Shown: in pieces, positions 28,420 to 38,975 of the stretch
Layout of the letters: each line of letters starts with the position of its first letter
How positions within the stretch are numbered: the stretch's first letter is position 1
Assembly (NCBI RefSeq): GCF_003148765.1
Contig: NZ_QGGV01000001.1
Location: 62,001-126,000, forward strand
Direction of reading: 5' to 3'
Length of the DNA stretch: 64,000 bases
Origin: Silicimonas algicola
GTDB taxonomy: Bacteria; Pseudomonadota; Alphaproteobacteria; Rhodobacterales; Rhodobacteraceae
Translations under genes and position numbers: made by a program
Notes under the pieces: generated by a model
The model's database searches: none
Told to the model about the DNA's origin: nothing
What the model saw: the letters and a program-made list of their open reading frames with translations, nothing else

Positions 28420-30456
28420 ATGTTCCCGTTTTCCAGGAAGAAGCCCGAAGGCGCCTCGCCCCGTCCATCCGAGCTTGACGCGATCCGCCGCTCGCATCTC
28501 GTGGCGCGGCTCGATGCGGAAGGCAGGTTCGTCGAAGTGAACGGCCCCTATGAGGCCTCCTTCGGCTATGCGCCCGGTGAGCTGGCCGGGCAGAGTTATC
28601 TCAGGCTCGTCCGGCAGAAGGACCAGGCCTGGGTCACGGGCAAGCTGAGACCCGAGATCGCGGCGGGCCGCGACGTCAACCTGATCTGCCCGCGCCTGAG
28701 CAAGGACGGGTCGGAGGTCTGGCTGGACGTGGGGTATCTCGCCGTAGGCAGTGGGGAGACCCTGATCCTCGCGCGGGACATCACTGAGTTCCACCTGCGC
28801 CGGCGCGACAACCGGGGGCACACCGACGCGGTCAAGTCGTCGATGGCGACGATCGAGTTCGACCTCACCGGCAAGATCCTCGACGCGAACCCGCTGTTCC
28901 TCGCCGCCACGGGCTACCTTCGGGAAGAGGTCGTGGGCAAGCACCACCGCATCTTCATGCCGGCCGGAGAGGCCGACACGCCGGACTACGCCGCCTTCTG
29001 GCAGCGGCTGGCGAACGGCGCATCCGAATACGGCGAGGTCATGCGCGTCTCGAAGTCCGGCGAACCGGTGTGGCTTCGCGCGACCTACGAGACCTTGCGC
29101 GACGCCGAAGGGCGCCCCTTCAAGGTGGTGAAGTACGGGTTCGACGTGACCGAGTCCAAGAACGTGTCGGCGGACGCGAAAAGCCAGATCGAGGCCATCC
29201 AGAAGGTCCAGGCGGTGATCGAATTCTCGCCCGACGGACAGATCCTTCGCGCCAACGAGAATTTCTGCACGGCCCTGGGCTATGATGCGGCCGAGATCGT
29301 GGGCAAGCATCACAGCATGTTCGTCCCTCCAGAGCAGTCCGCCGGCGCGGACTACCAGGCCTTCTGGGGTCGGCTCGCGGCGGGCGAGCAGTTCAGCGGC
29401 GACTTCGAGCGCGTCGGGAAGGCAGGGCGCCAGGTCTTCATCCGCGCCAGCTACAACCCGATCCGCGACGCCTCGGGCCGCGTCACGAAGGTGGTCAAGT
29501 ACGCGGTCGACACGACCGTCTCGCAGCTTCTGTCGACCACGTTGAAGGACGGGTTGCACAGGCTGTCGGCCGGCGACCTGTCGGTGCGCCTGACCACCGA
29601 CCTGCGCGAGATGGACGGCGTGCGGACCGACTTCAACGCCTCGGTCGAACGATTGCAGGACGTGATGATGGGCGTGATCGAGCGGTCGCGGCGCATCGAC
29701 GAGGAAACCAACGTGATCGACCAGGCGACGGACGAGCTGGCCCGCCGGACCGAGCAGCAGGCGGCCACGCTGGAGCAGAGTGCCGCGGCGCTGGAGCAGC
29801 TTTCGACGTCGGTGAGGAACGCAGCCGGCGAAGCCTCGAAGGCCAACCTGCAGGCCTCGGAAGCCCGCCGCGACACCGAGGAATCCTCGAAGATCGTTGG
29901 CGCGACAGTGCGCGCCGTCGATGCCATCGCCGAATCATCACGAAAGATCTCCTCCATCACCAGCGTGATCGACGACATCGCCTTCCAGACCAATCTTCTG
30001 GCGCTGAACGCGGGCGTCGAAGCCGCGCGTGCGGGCGACGCGGGGCGGGGCTTCGCCGTCGTCGCCTCGGAGGTGCGCGCGCTGGCGCAACGGTCGTCCG
30101 AGGCCGCGAAGGAGATCGCGGACCTCCTCACCACGTCGGAAAAGCAGGTCGACGAAGGCGTCAAGCTCGTCGGCCAGACGGGCGCGGTGCTGGACAAGAT
30201 CGCGAAGATGATGGTCTCGATCGACGAGAGCATTTCGCAGATCTCGCACTCGGCCAACGAGCAGGCGACCGGGCTGTCGGAGCTGAACAACGCCATCGAC
30301 GACCTGGATCGCGCCGTCCAGCACAACGCCTCGATGGCCGAGGAGACGAACGCCTCGGCTCAGAGCCTCCGCTTGTCCGTCAACGAGATGAACCACGAGG
30401 TCAGCTACTTCGACGTCGCCCGCCCCGGCGCGGAAGAGGCCAGGCAGGTGGCTTGA
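28420..30456 (+). CDS. Soluble methyl-accepting chemotaxis protein with three PAS domains
   Basis: 678 residues from the ATG at 28420; a GTG at 28393 could add nine residues and neither start has a strong ribosome site. Three PAS domains begin near residues 26, 136 and 260 (each with an EFxxxGxILxAN-type start and an NPIRD/ETLRD-type end), then a HAMP-like segment near 374-425 ([20 protein letters not shown]), and the MCP signalling hairpin near 513 ([19 protein letters not shown]). No membrane segment is visible, so this is a cytoplasmic receptor, probably sensing redox state, oxygen or a small ligand through PAS. No other che gene is in the window. Confidence 0.9.
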   Translation: MFPFSRKKPEGASPRPSELDAIRRSHLVARLDAEGRFVEVNGPYEASFGYAPGELAGQSYLRLVRQKDQAWVTGKLRPEIAAGRDVNLICPRLSKDGSEVWLDVGYLAVGSGETLILARDITEFHLRRRDNRGHTDAVKSSMATIEFDLTGKILDANPLFLAATGYLREEVVGKHHRIFMPAGEADTPDYAAFWQRLANGASEYGEVMRVSKSGEPVWLRATYETLRDAEGRPFKVVKYGFDVTESKNVSADAKSQIEAIQKVQAVIEFSPDGQILRANENFCTALGYDAAEIVGKHHSMFVPPEQSAGADYQAFWGRLAAGEQFSGDFERVGKAGRQVFIRASYNPIRDASGRVTKVVKYAVDTTVSQLLSTTLKDGLHRLSAGDLSVRLTTDLREMDGVRTDFNASVERLQDVMMGVIERSRRIDEETNVIDQATDELARRTEQQAATLEQSAAALEQLSTSVRNAAGEASKANLQASEARRDTEESSKIVGATVRAVDAIAESSRKISSITSVIDDIAFQTNLLALNAGVEAARAGDAGRGFAVVASEVRALAQRSSEAAKEIADLLTTSEKQVDEGVKLVGQTGAVLDKIAKMMVSIDESISQISHSANEQATGLSELNNAIDDLDRAVQHNASMAEETNASAQSLRLSVNEMNHEVSYFDVARPGAEEARQVA

Positions 30457-30820
30457 GGCGCAGTCTCCGCGGCGAAGGCGGAGGGCAGCGGTCGCACCGA
30501 TCTTCGGGGCAGGACGAGTCGGCTCTCGGGGCACGTCCTTCCGGCCACGTTCTTCCGGTCTATCCTTCCGGCTCCGTCCCGGACTGCCGCGCGTGTCTCG
30601 TCGCCGCGCGTGACGCGGTCGGCACGTTCCCGCGGCGCGCCGCGGGCCGCCGTCGCCGCCGTAGCCCTGTCGGTGGCATCCGTGCTAGGACGTTGCAGTC
30701 GGTCACACCGAGGTGAAGGACTGCGAGCGCTTGTTGCATTGTCAGTCGTACCTATCTGGTCGAAGAGTGCGCAATTGTCGCGGTCGCCCGGACCGCACAC
30801 CGAGCAGAATGGAGGAACGC
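30457..30820. other. 364-base intergenic region upstream of the DegP gene
   Basis: No convincing gene on either strand. Near its left end 30465-30470 (CTCCGC) can pair with 30478-30483 (GCGGAG), a weak hairpin after the chemoreceptor gene without a T run. A possible sigma-70-like promoter reads TTGTTG at 30731-30736, 16 bases, TATCTG at 30753-30758. A GC-rich frame-like stretch in the middle has no ribosome site or recognisable product. Confidence 0.4.
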
Positions 30821-32299
<1,479 letters not shown>

Positions 32300-32324
32300 T
32301 CCCCCCAACCATGCATGCTCTCGA

Positions 32325-32352
32325 ACCGCCGGTCCCTCACGGGGCCGGCGGT
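32325..32352 (+). terminator. Hairpin after degP
   Basis: ACCGCCGG (32325-32332) pairs perfectly with CCGGCGGT (32345-32352) around a 12-base loop. There is no T run after it, so it may work weakly or in both directions; the convergent gene ends at 32359. Confidence 0.5.
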
Positions 32353-32358
32353 CGCGAT

Positions 32359-32736
32359 TCAGAGGGACGGTTTCGTGAGCATGAGCCAGAGGATCGCCAG
32401 CACGGCTGCGAAGGCCGGAAAGCCGAAGGCGAACCACAGGCGGTAGAGGCGGTGATAGGCGGAGGGCAAGGGATCGCCCCGATCCCGCGGGCCGGCCGCG
32501 TTCACAACCACGTCGACGCCGCCGAGGAGGTCGGACCAGTCGCGGGGCGAGGCGCTTGCGAGGTCGAGGATGCGCCAGTCGGTGAAGCGTGTCGCCGCCG
32601 CGGCGCTGGCGGACCGACCCGCGCCCAGGATGCGGAAGCCCGCCCGGTCGAGCGCCTCCCTGCAGGAAAGCCCGATCAGGCCGCATCCGCTGAGGACGAG
32701 GACCGTGGTGCGACTGTCGGCCGTTCGCTCCGCCAT
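32359..32736 (-). CDS. Short fusion: N-terminal NAD(P)-binding (SDR-like) segment joined to a DUF2269-like membrane tail
   Basis: 125 residues from the ATG at 32736. Residues about 10-85 look like the first half of an extended SDR Rossmann domain (TVLVLSGCGLIGLSCREALD, then DLLGGVDVVVNAAG). From residue about 92 the sequence changes at once to HRLYRLWFAFGFPAFAAVLA plus ILWLMLTKPSL, which resembles the last helix of DUF2269-type membrane proteins. The catalytic SDR part is missing. The junction RDRGDP is encoded by a perfect inverted repeat at 32470-32486. I read it as a gene remnant made by an internal deletion; it is still open and follows the upstream gene by 20 bases. Confidence 0.6.
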   Translation of the reverse strand: MAERTADSRTTVLVLSGCGLIGLSCREALDRAGFRILGAGRSASAAAATRFTDWRILDLASASPRDWSDLLGGVDVVVNAAGPRDRGDPLPSAYHRLYRLWFAFGFPAFAAVLAILWLMLTKPSL

Positions 32737-32755
32737 GCAGTCCGGCCCCGACGGC

Positions 32756-33607
32756 CTACTCGGCCGCCATCGGGATGTCGGCCCGCCCGATGTCGGTGAC
32801 GTCGCGCACCACACGGTCTATGAGCTTGGCGAAGGCGTCGAAGTTGTTGTTCGGCCGGATCGCCTGCTCGTTCATGTAGAGCGAGCGGTCGATCTCGATC
32901 TGGACGACGTGCTGGTTCCGCGCCGGCCGTCCATAGTGCTGGGTCACGAAGGCGCCCGCGAAGGGAGCGTTGCGCGCGACGTTGAGCCCGGCGGCGGTGA
33001 AGGCGGATTCGATCCGATCCACCACCTCGGACGAGGCGGCGGCCCCGAAGCGGTCGCCAAGCACGATCTCGGGCTTCGGCCCGCGCGACGAGAGCGATTC
33101 GATGGCCTCGTGCGGCATCGAGTGGCAGTCGATCAGCACCGCCTCGCCGAACAGCGCGAGGCTGTCCGAGATCAGCGTCTGAAGCGCGTCGTGCCAAGGC
33201 TTCCAGTGGTCGGCGATACGCTGTTCGGCTTCCTTGCGGGTCAGCTTGCCCTTGTAGATCGCCCGGCCGTTGGCGACCACGCGCGGCACGACGCCAAGAC
33301 CCGAGGCGATGCGCGGATTATGCGCGGTCTTCTTCACGCCCTCGATCAGAGCGGGGTCGAGTTCGTCGAGCGAGCGGTTGACGTCGATCCAGGCGCGGGG
33401 CGCCACGGCTGTCAGAAGCGGCGCGCCGTGATAGGGGGCGGTGGCGAAGAGAACGTCCACGAAAGCGTCCTCGGACGATCTGAGCGTGCGCTCGTCCAGA
33501 ACCGACCGGCGGACGAACCTCCACGGGTATTCGTTGCCCGAATGCGGCGACGCGAAGACGACGCTTGTCGTCCGAATGTCCGGCATGTTCAGGCGGTAAG
33601 CCGTCAC
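32756..33607 (-). CDS. N-formylglutamate amidohydrolase family protein
   Basis: 283 residues from a GTG at 33607 with GGGGAG six bases upstream. The family motifs are visible: FASPHSGNEYPW near residue 18, AWIDVNRSLDELD near 72, LIDCHSMPH near 158 with zinc-type histidines, and QHVVQIEIDRSLYMNE near 232. Such enzymes hydrolyse N-formylglutamate in histidine breakdown or related N-acyl amino acids; no hut gene is nearby, so the substrate is open. Confidence 0.9.
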   Translation of the reverse strand: MTAYRLNMPDIRTTSVVFASPHSGNEYPWRFVRRSVLDERTLRSSEDAFVDVLFATAPYHGAPLLTAVAPRAWIDVNRSLDELDPALIEGVKKTAHNPRIASGLGVVPRVVANGRAIYKGKLTRKEAEQRIADHWKPWHDALQTLISDSLALFGEAVLIDCHSMPHEAIESLSSRGPKPEIVLGDRFGAAASSEVVDRIESAFTAAGLNVARNAPFAGAFVTQHYGRPARNQHVVQIEIDRSLYMNEQAIRPNNNFDAFAKLIDRVVRDVTDIGRADIPMAAE

Positions 33608-33664
33608 GGAATGCTCCCCACTGGCGTGTCATCCTACACGCATTGACAGGCTGTCGAAAGGCCC

Positions 33665-33726
33665 TTGAAGTGCCTTTCCTATCCCATTATAGGACACCGG
33701 ATCGACGCGGGGAGTCCCCCCGCGTC
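33665..33726 (+). promoter_or_regulatory. Candidate promoter and 5' hairpin upstream of tRNA-Val
   Basis: TTGAAG (33665-33670) and TATAGG (33688-33693) are 17 bases apart, a good sigma-70-like spacing. Just downstream, GACGCGGGG (33704-33712) pairs perfectly with CCCCGCGTC (33718-33726) around a 5-base loop, followed by GTGTTTATT. The hairpin lies in the expected leader of the tRNA transcript and resembles a terminator or processing signal. Confidence 0.5.
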
Positions 33727-33758
33727 GTGTTTATTAGGACAAGTCGGAAACGGCGGAC

Positions 33759-33833
<75 letters not shown>

Positions 33834-33901
33834 TTCACCGCCGCGCCACGCGCGGCAATCTGGACAGGCGCCTGTCACGCGCCACGACAAGGAGAGGGCC
33901 G

Positions 33902-34027
33902 ATGAAGGTCAGGAATTCGCTGCGTTCGCTGAAGAACCGGCACCGCGATTGCCGCGTCGTGCGTCGCAAGGGCCGCGTCTACGTGATCAACAAGACGCAG
34001 CGCCGGTTCAAGGCGCGCCAGGGCTGA
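33902..34027 (+). CDS. rpmJ: 50S ribosomal protein L36
   Basis: 41 residues: [20 protein letters not shown] then [21 protein letters not shown]. This is the longer L36 form common in alphaproteobacteria. The zinc-binding Cys/His set of the 37-residue form is mostly gone (a single Cys remains), which marks it as the zinc-independent type. Ribosome site AAGGAGAGGGCCG precedes the ATG. It is followed by a strong terminator at 34053-34077. Confidence 0.97.
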   Translation: MKVRNSLRSLKNRHRDCRVVRRKGRVYVINKTQRRFKARQG

Positions 34028-34052
34028 TCGCCCGCGCAACGCATGGAATACG

Positions 34053-34077
34053 GGGCTGCCTTCGGGCAGCCCTTTTT
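34053..34077 (+). terminator. Rho-independent terminator after rpmJ
   Basis: GGGCTGCC (34053-34060) and GGCAGCCC (34065-34072) pair perfectly around a TTCG loop, followed by five T residues. A classic stable tetraloop terminator. Confidence 0.92.
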
Positions 34078-34094
34078 CGTTCGGGGAGGAACGG

Positions 34095-35246
34095 ATGGAG
34101 AGACTGACCTGGGGGATGATCGGCGGCGGCGAGGGAAGCCAGATCGGCCCCGCGCACCGCCTTGGATCCGCGGTGGACGGAGAGTTCTCGTTCGCCGCGG
34201 CGGCGCTGGATCACCGGCCCGATGCGGGACGCGCCTATGCCCGGTCTCTCGGCATCGCCGGCGACCGCGCTTATGGCGACTGGAAGGAGATGCTGGCCGG
34301 GGAATCGGGCCGCGCCGACCGGGTCGACTTGGTGACCGTGGCGACGCCCAACGCGACTCACTTCGGGATCGCGCGCGCGTTTCTCGAGGCCGGGTTCGAC
34401 GTGCTGGTCGAGAAGCCGATGACGATCACGGTGGAGGAGGCCGAGACGCTGGTGCGCCTGTCGCGCGAGACGGGGCGCATCTGTGCGGTCAACTACGGCT
34501 ACACCGGCTATCCGCTGGTCCGGCAGATGCGCGGCATGGTCGCGCGTGGCGACCTGGGGCAGGTGCGCCTCGTCATGGCGACCTTCGCGCATGGGCACCA
34601 TGCGGATGCGGCCGACGCCGACAACCCGCGCGTCCGCTGGCGCTATGACCCGGCGACGGCAGGTATCTCGGCGCAATTCGCGGACTGCGGCATCCACGCG
34701 CTGCACATGGCGAGCTTCGTGACGGGGCAGGAGGTCGAGCGTCTGTCGGCCGACCTCGCATCCTGCGTGCCGGGGCGGGTGCTGGAGGATGATGCGCTGG
34801 TGGCGTTTCGCATGAACGGCGGCGCCGTGGGGCGGCTCTGGACCTCGTCCGTGGCAGTCGGGCGGCAGCATGGGTTGGAACTGCAGGTCTACGGCGAGAG
34901 GGGCGGACTGGCCTGGGCGCAGGAGCAGCCGAACCAGTTGCGCTGGACGCCGCTGGGGGAACGCACGCAGATCGTGGAGCGCGGCGATGCCGGGATGCTG
35001 CCCGAGGCCGCGGCGGCAAGCCGCGTGACCGTCGGACATGCCGAGGGGATGCCCCTGGCCTTCGCCAACATCTATCGCGACCTCGCCCGCGCGATCCGGG
35101 CGCGGAAGGCGGGGGAGCCTGCACCTCCCGCGCTTTATCCGACAGCCGAGGACGGCTTGAGGTCGATGGCCGCCATCGCGGCGGTTGCGGCCTCGGGGCA
35201 GGCGGAGGGCGTCTGGTTGGACGCCCGCCCGCCGATGTTCCGCTAG
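34095..35246 (+). CDS. Gfo/Idh/MocA family oxidoreductase
   Basis: 383 residues. The N-terminal Rossmann fold begins WGMIGGGEGSQIGPAHRLG; the family signature EKP lies in VLVEKPMTITVEEAE near residue 100; a catalytic-type GIHALHMA stretch near 197 provides the conserved His of the C-terminal domain. Members oxidise or reduce sugars, inositols or amino sugars with NAD(P). GGGGAGGAAC precedes the ATG. The stop shares CTAG with the convergent hydrolase gene. No partner reveals the substrate. Confidence 0.88.
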   Translation: MERLTWGMIGGGEGSQIGPAHRLGSAVDGEFSFAAAALDHRPDAGRAYARSLGIAGDRAYGDWKEMLAGESGRADRVDLVTVATPNATHFGIARAFLEAGFDVLVEKPMTITVEEAETLVRLSRETGRICAVNYGYTGYPLVRQMRGMVARGDLGQVRLVMATFAHGHHADAADADNPRVRWRYDPATAGISAQFADCGIHALHMASFVTGQEVERLSADLASCVPGRVLEDDALVAFRMNGGAVGRLWTSSVAVGRQHGLELQVYGERGGLAWAQEQPNQLRWTPLGERTQIVERGDAGMLPEAAAASRVTVGHAEGMPLAFANIYRDLARAIRARKAGEPAPPALYPTAEDGLRSMAAIAAVAASGQAEGVWLDARPPMFR

Positions 35247-35836
35247 GCGAGGAAGGCGCGGACGGCCTCGGTCTCTTCGGGGCGAATCTCGTGGCCGCCG
35301 TCGGTCCAGGTCAGCGTGACCTGCGCCCCTTGTCCCTCCAGCCAGTCGGCGAAGGCCTGCGTCGCAGGTGCAGGGCAGATCGGGTCGCGCCGTCCGGCGG
35401 TGATGAGGATGTGCCGCCCCGACAGGCCCGGCTGCGGGTCGGGCGTGAAGGGGATGAGCGGGTGCATCAGGACGAGGCGGTCGACGATCTCGGGCCGCGC
35501 GAAGGCGACCGAGGCGAGGATGTTCGCTCCGTTCGAGTAGCCGAGCCCGATGGTGGGCGGATCGCCTGCCGCCTTCTTCTCGGCGCTCAGGAAATTCGCC
35601 ATCGCCTCGGTCCTGCGTGCCAGGTCGTCCATGTCGTAGACGCCTTCGCCCGTCCGGCGGAAGAAGCGGTTCATGCCGGATTCGGAGACGTCGCCGCGCG
35701 GGGACACGACTTGTGCGCCGGGGACAAGCGTCGAGGCGGCGGCGTGGAACTGGTGTTCGTCACCGCCGGTGCCGTGGAAGGTGAAGACGAGGGGCGCGCC
35801 TTGCGCGCCCTCGGTCCGGGCCGTGACATACCTCAT
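35243..35836 (-). CDS. Alpha/beta hydrolase, phospholipase/carboxylesterase type (MhqD-like)
   Basis: 197 residues. The nucleophile elbow GLGYSNGANILA near residue 100, the Asp in GRRDPICP near 150 and the His in DGGHEIRPEE near 180 form a complete triad; HGTGGDEHQFH is the oxyanion region. It follows the glyoxalase-fold dioxygenase gene with a 4-base ATGA overlap. In Bacillus subtilis the pair MhqO (dioxygenase) and MhqD (hydrolase) act against quinone stress; the same pairing here suggests a similar job. Confidence 0.88.
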   Translation of the reverse strand: MRYVTARTEGAQGAPLVFTFHGTGGDEHQFHAAASTLVPGAQVVSPRGDVSESGMNRFFRRTGEGVYDMDDLARRTEAMANFLSAEKKAAGDPPTIGLGYSNGANILASVAFARPEIVDRLVLMHPLIPFTPDPQPGLSGRHILITAGRRDPICPAPATQAFADWLEGQGAQVTLTWTDGGHEIRPEETEAVRAFLA

Positions 35837-36762
35837 TGGATCGGCTCCAGGATGCGTTCCAGCTTGTCGCGCAGATGCGCGTGCTGGGATGGCAGTTTCA
35901 GCGCCTCGCCGAGGTGCGCGGTATCCTCGTCGATGTCGAAGCCGGGCTCGTTGGTCGCGACTTCGAACAGCACTCCGCCCGGCGTGCGGAAGTAGATCGC
36001 CCAGAAATAGTCCCGGTCGATCACCGGCGTCACCGCGTGGCCCGTGTCGATCAGCGCCTCGCGCACCTCGAGCTGCCGCGCGCGGTTCTCGACCGCGAAG
36101 GCGATGTGGTGAACCGATCCGGCGCCCTGAGCGGCGTGGGCCGCGCCCGGCAGCGTCTCGATGTCGATGGCGTCGGCGCCGTTGCCGCCCGGCACCTCGA
36201 AGCGGGTGACGTCGCCGTCTTTGCCCGTTTCCTCGTAGCCCATGAAGCGCAGCAGTTCGGCCGAAGCGCCCGCATCGCGCAGGCGCATGTCGGCGGAGTG
36301 GAAGCCCCGGATCGCCATGTCTTCGTTCACGCCGTTGCCCGTCCAGGGCGCGCGCTCGTCGTCACGGGTGGCGATAAGTGCGAAGGCATCGCCATCGGGA
36401 CCGTCGAACAGGACGCGGTCCTGCCCGAAGCGGGTATCACGCGACAGGCCGGCGGTTTCGAAGGTCGAAAGCCGGTCGGCCCAGGCGTCGAGACTGCCCT
36501 CGGGGACCGAGAAGCTGGTGCGTCCGACCTCACCCGTGCCGGGACGGCCGCGCGCGGCCTGCGGGAAGGGGAAGTAGGTCATCACCGATCCGGGCGTACC
36601 CTGGGCGTCGCCATAGTAGAGGTGGTAGACATCCGGGGCGTCGAAGTTCACGGTCTTCTTCACCCGGCGCAGCCCGAGCGCGTCGGTGAAGAAGGCGTTG
36701 TTTCGCGACGCCGACGAGGCGAGCGACGTGACGTGGTGAAGTCCCTTGATCTGGTTGAGCAT
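35833..36762 (-). CDS. Ring-cleaving dioxygenase of the glyoxalase/VOC fold (MhqO-like)
   Basis: 309 residues with two VOC repeats: the first starts IKGLHHVTSLASSASRNNAF, the second near residue 150 (IRGFHSADMRLRDAGASAEL). Metal ligands expected in this fold are present as His near residue 8, His in VHHIAFAVEN near 217 and Glu in GGVLFEVATNEPGF near 267. This is the layout of MhqO/LinE-like hydroquinone dioxygenases. It is cotranscribed with the hydrolase downstream (ATGA overlap). The 104-base gap to the divergent YkgJ gene should hold its promoter. Confidence 0.88.
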   Translation of the reverse strand: MLNQIKGLHHVTSLASSASRNNAFFTDALGLRRVKKTVNFDAPDVYHLYYGDAQGTPGSVMTYFPFPQAARGRPGTGEVGRTSFSVPEGSLDAWADRLSTFETAGLSRDTRFGQDRVLFDGPDGDAFALIATRDDERAPWTGNGVNEDMAIRGFHSADMRLRDAGASAELLRFMGYEETGKDGDVTRFEVPGGNGADAIDIETLPGAAHAAQGAGSVHHIAFAVENRARQLEVREALIDTGHAVTPVIDRDYFWAIYFRTPGGVLFEVATNEPGFDIDEDTAHLGEALKLPSQHAHLRDKLERILEPIQ

Positions 36763-36866
36763 GGTGCCCTCCGTAGTTCGGTTGAGGCTAAGTTAGTGTG
36801 TGTGGATGCGGATGAAATGGCCGATTTCGCGCATCTCTTGATCGCTGGCGCACATGAGGCCTCTGC

Positions 36867-37598
36867 ATGAAGAGCCTTGGCGACCTGAAGCGCAAGGTCG
36901 GTGCGACCAGGTCCGGGTCCGTTCCGGCAGCCTTCCGCGAGGCGGCGCGGCGCACCCTACTGGCTTGGGTGGACATGGCCGAGACGCATCGTCTCGACAT
37001 GCGCCAGGCCTTGCGGCGGTTGCGCGACGGCGAGGCGGCGGTCGAGGTAGCCCGGGCGGCACTGGGAGCGCAAGCGTCCGATCCCACTGGACCGATGGCG
37101 CAGGCCGATTGCCGCAAGGGCTGCGCCTTCTGCTGCATCCTCCTCGGCTCGGACGGCGGCACGATGACGGGCGTCGAGGCGGCGCGGCTGCATGAGGCCC
37201 TGGCCCCGCTCGCGGACCAGCCTGACGGGCGGGACTGGCACCCGTCGGCCTGCGCCGCGCTCGATCCCGAGACGCGGCTGTGCCGTGCCTACGAGGCGCG
37301 GCCCGCGATCTGCCGCAGCTACATCTCGCCCGACGCGGCGCTCTGCGAGAGGGTCGCGCAGGGCGAGGCCGTGGCAGGGCCGGGAGTCCTCGGCGGGCAC
37401 ACGCTGTACCTCTCGGTCCTGACCCTGACGCGCGAGGCGCTGCGCGGCGTCACGGCGGTGCCGACCTACAGCCTGTCGAAGATCGCAAGTGCGGCGGTCG
37501 AGGGCGTGCCGCTCGCCGACGCTCTGGACGGCGCGCGCCACGCGCCCCGCGAACTGACGGAGGAGATCGGCCGCCAGAAGGCCGCGCTCGGCCGCTAG
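36867..37598 (+). CDS. YkgJ family cysteine-cluster protein
   Basis: 243 residues. The cysteine cluster CRKGCAFCCILLG near residue 81 and, further on, CAALDPETRLCRAYEARPAI with CRSY match the zinc- or iron-chelating YkgJ family (CxxxCxxCC plus C...C...C). Function of the family is unclear; a metal-binding or Fe-S role is usually proposed. The stop overlaps the convergent GSCFA gene by CTAG. Confidence 0.85.
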   Translation: MKSLGDLKRKVGATRSGSVPAAFREAARRTLLAWVDMAETHRLDMRQALRRLRDGEAAVEVARAALGAQASDPTGPMAQADCRKGCAFCCILLGSDGGTMTGVEAARLHEALAPLADQPDGRDWHPSACAALDPETRLCRAYEARPAICRSYISPDAALCERVAQGEAVAGPGVLGGHTLYLSVLTLTREALRGVTAVPTYSLSKIASAAVEGVPLADALDGARHAPRELTEEIGRQKAALGR

Positions 37599-38830
37599 GC
37601 GTCCGCGTCGGCGGGCTCGTCCTGAGCCTCGGCCTCGGCCCTCTCCGCCCGCCAGGCGTCGAGAAGCGTCTCGAGAAGGCCGCGCATCGCGGCGTCGGTC
37701 CGGTCGTCCTCGTGCAGCCGCACGCCCGACAGGAACTTGCGCAGACGATAGGGCTTCCGCTTGGCGAGGATAGGCTGCAACTCGCCGGGAAGCGTGCCCG
37801 AGGCGACATGCGCCCGCACCCAGGCCTCCAGCAACTCGGTGCCGGTGACGCCGCTGTCCTTGCACCAGGCAGATTCGAAAAGGTGCATGATGTAGGACAG
37901 CACCACGGGCCGGACGTGCCTCCGGTCGGCCTTGTAAGGGCTGCGGAACACATCCGTCACAAGCTCGTAGGACGGCCAGTAGAACAGCCGTCCCTCGTCG
38001 CGGACCTCGCGGCAGACCTCGTCGATGGCGACGCGCAGGGTAGCCTTCGAGACCGAGTTGGCGGTGATGCAGGACACGTCGCGAAAGGTTGCGACCAGCG
38101 GCACGGGCGAAAGCGTGACGATGACCTTCGCGTCGGGGCGGTACTTCCGGATCAGGTCGTAGATGGCGCGGATGTTGTCGCGGTTCTCCTCGACCGTCGA
38201 CAGGCGGAACTTGTGCCGTTCGGGGTCGTAGGCGTCCTTGGGAATCGTGCGCCAGAAGACGTTACCGGTCTTCTCGTCGTACCAGACCTCGCTGAGGCCG
38301 AAGGTCAGGATGAAGACCTCGGTCTCGTCGAAGATGCGTTTCGTCTCCAGCCGCACGTCTTCGTCGTAGCCGTACTCCTCGGTCTTGTAGCCGTGCCAGA
38401 GCGCCTGGCCGAAGACACGGTTCTCCCAGGCCCATTCGAATTGCTGGCGGATGACGAAGCTGTTCACCATGCCTTCGCCCATGGTCACGACATAGGCGCG
38501 CGCGGCGTCGCCCGCTCGGTTCAGGACGCGGAAGTTCCGCTCGCTGAGCCAGTTCGAGATGTTGGCGGCGAAGCACGACCCGAAGGCGGTGATCTGGGTG
38601 CCCTTGTCGATCAGGGGCGCGTCGGGAAGCCAGCCGTGAAGTACCCACTTTTCGGGACCGTCGAGCTCCATCAGCTGCTGGAGCTTCGGGTTGAAGTTGG
38701 TGTGCTCGCCCCGGAACCAGGTGCGGAACTCCGGCCCCTTCTTGCTGGTGTGCTGGAAGGCGACGCCGACCGCGCCGGTGTCTTCCGGGCTGGTATCGTC
38801 GAGATCGACGTCCTTGGGCCTGTCCGCCAC
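37595..38830 (-). CDS. GSCFA domain-containing protein
   Basis: 411 residues from a GTG at 38830 (MADRPKDVDLDD), with GGAGAGGAG upstream; an open extension to 39265 runs through the divergent peroxiredoxin region and is not coding. The name-giving motif appears as ITAFGSCFAANISNWL near residue 62, followed by an SGNH-esterase-like block with TFGLSEVWYD near 150 and VTLSPVPLVATF near 214. GSCFA proteins are usually found near polysaccharide or capsule genes; no such genes are adjacent. Possibly an O-acyl esterase or transferase. Confidence 0.85.
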   Translation of the reverse strand: MADRPKDVDLDDTSPEDTGAVGVAFQHTSKKGPEFRTWFRGEHTNFNPKLQQLMELDGPEKWVLHGWLPDAPLIDKGTQITAFGSCFAANISNWLSERNFRVLNRAGDAARAYVVTMGEGMVNSFVIRQQFEWAWENRVFGQALWHGYKTEEYGYDEDVRLETKRIFDETEVFILTFGLSEVWYDEKTGNVFWRTIPKDAYDPERHKFRLSTVEENRDNIRAIYDLIRKYRPDAKVIVTLSPVPLVATFRDVSCITANSVSKATLRVAIDEVCREVRDEGRLFYWPSYELVTDVFRSPYKADRRHVRPVVLSYIMHLFESAWCKDSGVTGTELLEAWVRAHVASGTLPGELQPILAKRKPYRLRKFLSGVRLHEDDRTDAAMRGLLETLLDAWRAERAEAEAQDEPADADA

Positions 38831-38975
38831 GCTGCTCGCGCTCCTCTCCGGGTTTTCGCAAGGGTGCCCCAACACCCCCGCGCGGTCAACGCGATGCTGC
38901 CGTGCGGCGCTGCGCCTCTGTTGACAGAGCGGAAAGGGGATTATGTCGGTGTCGAAGCAAACGAAGGAGGACGCC

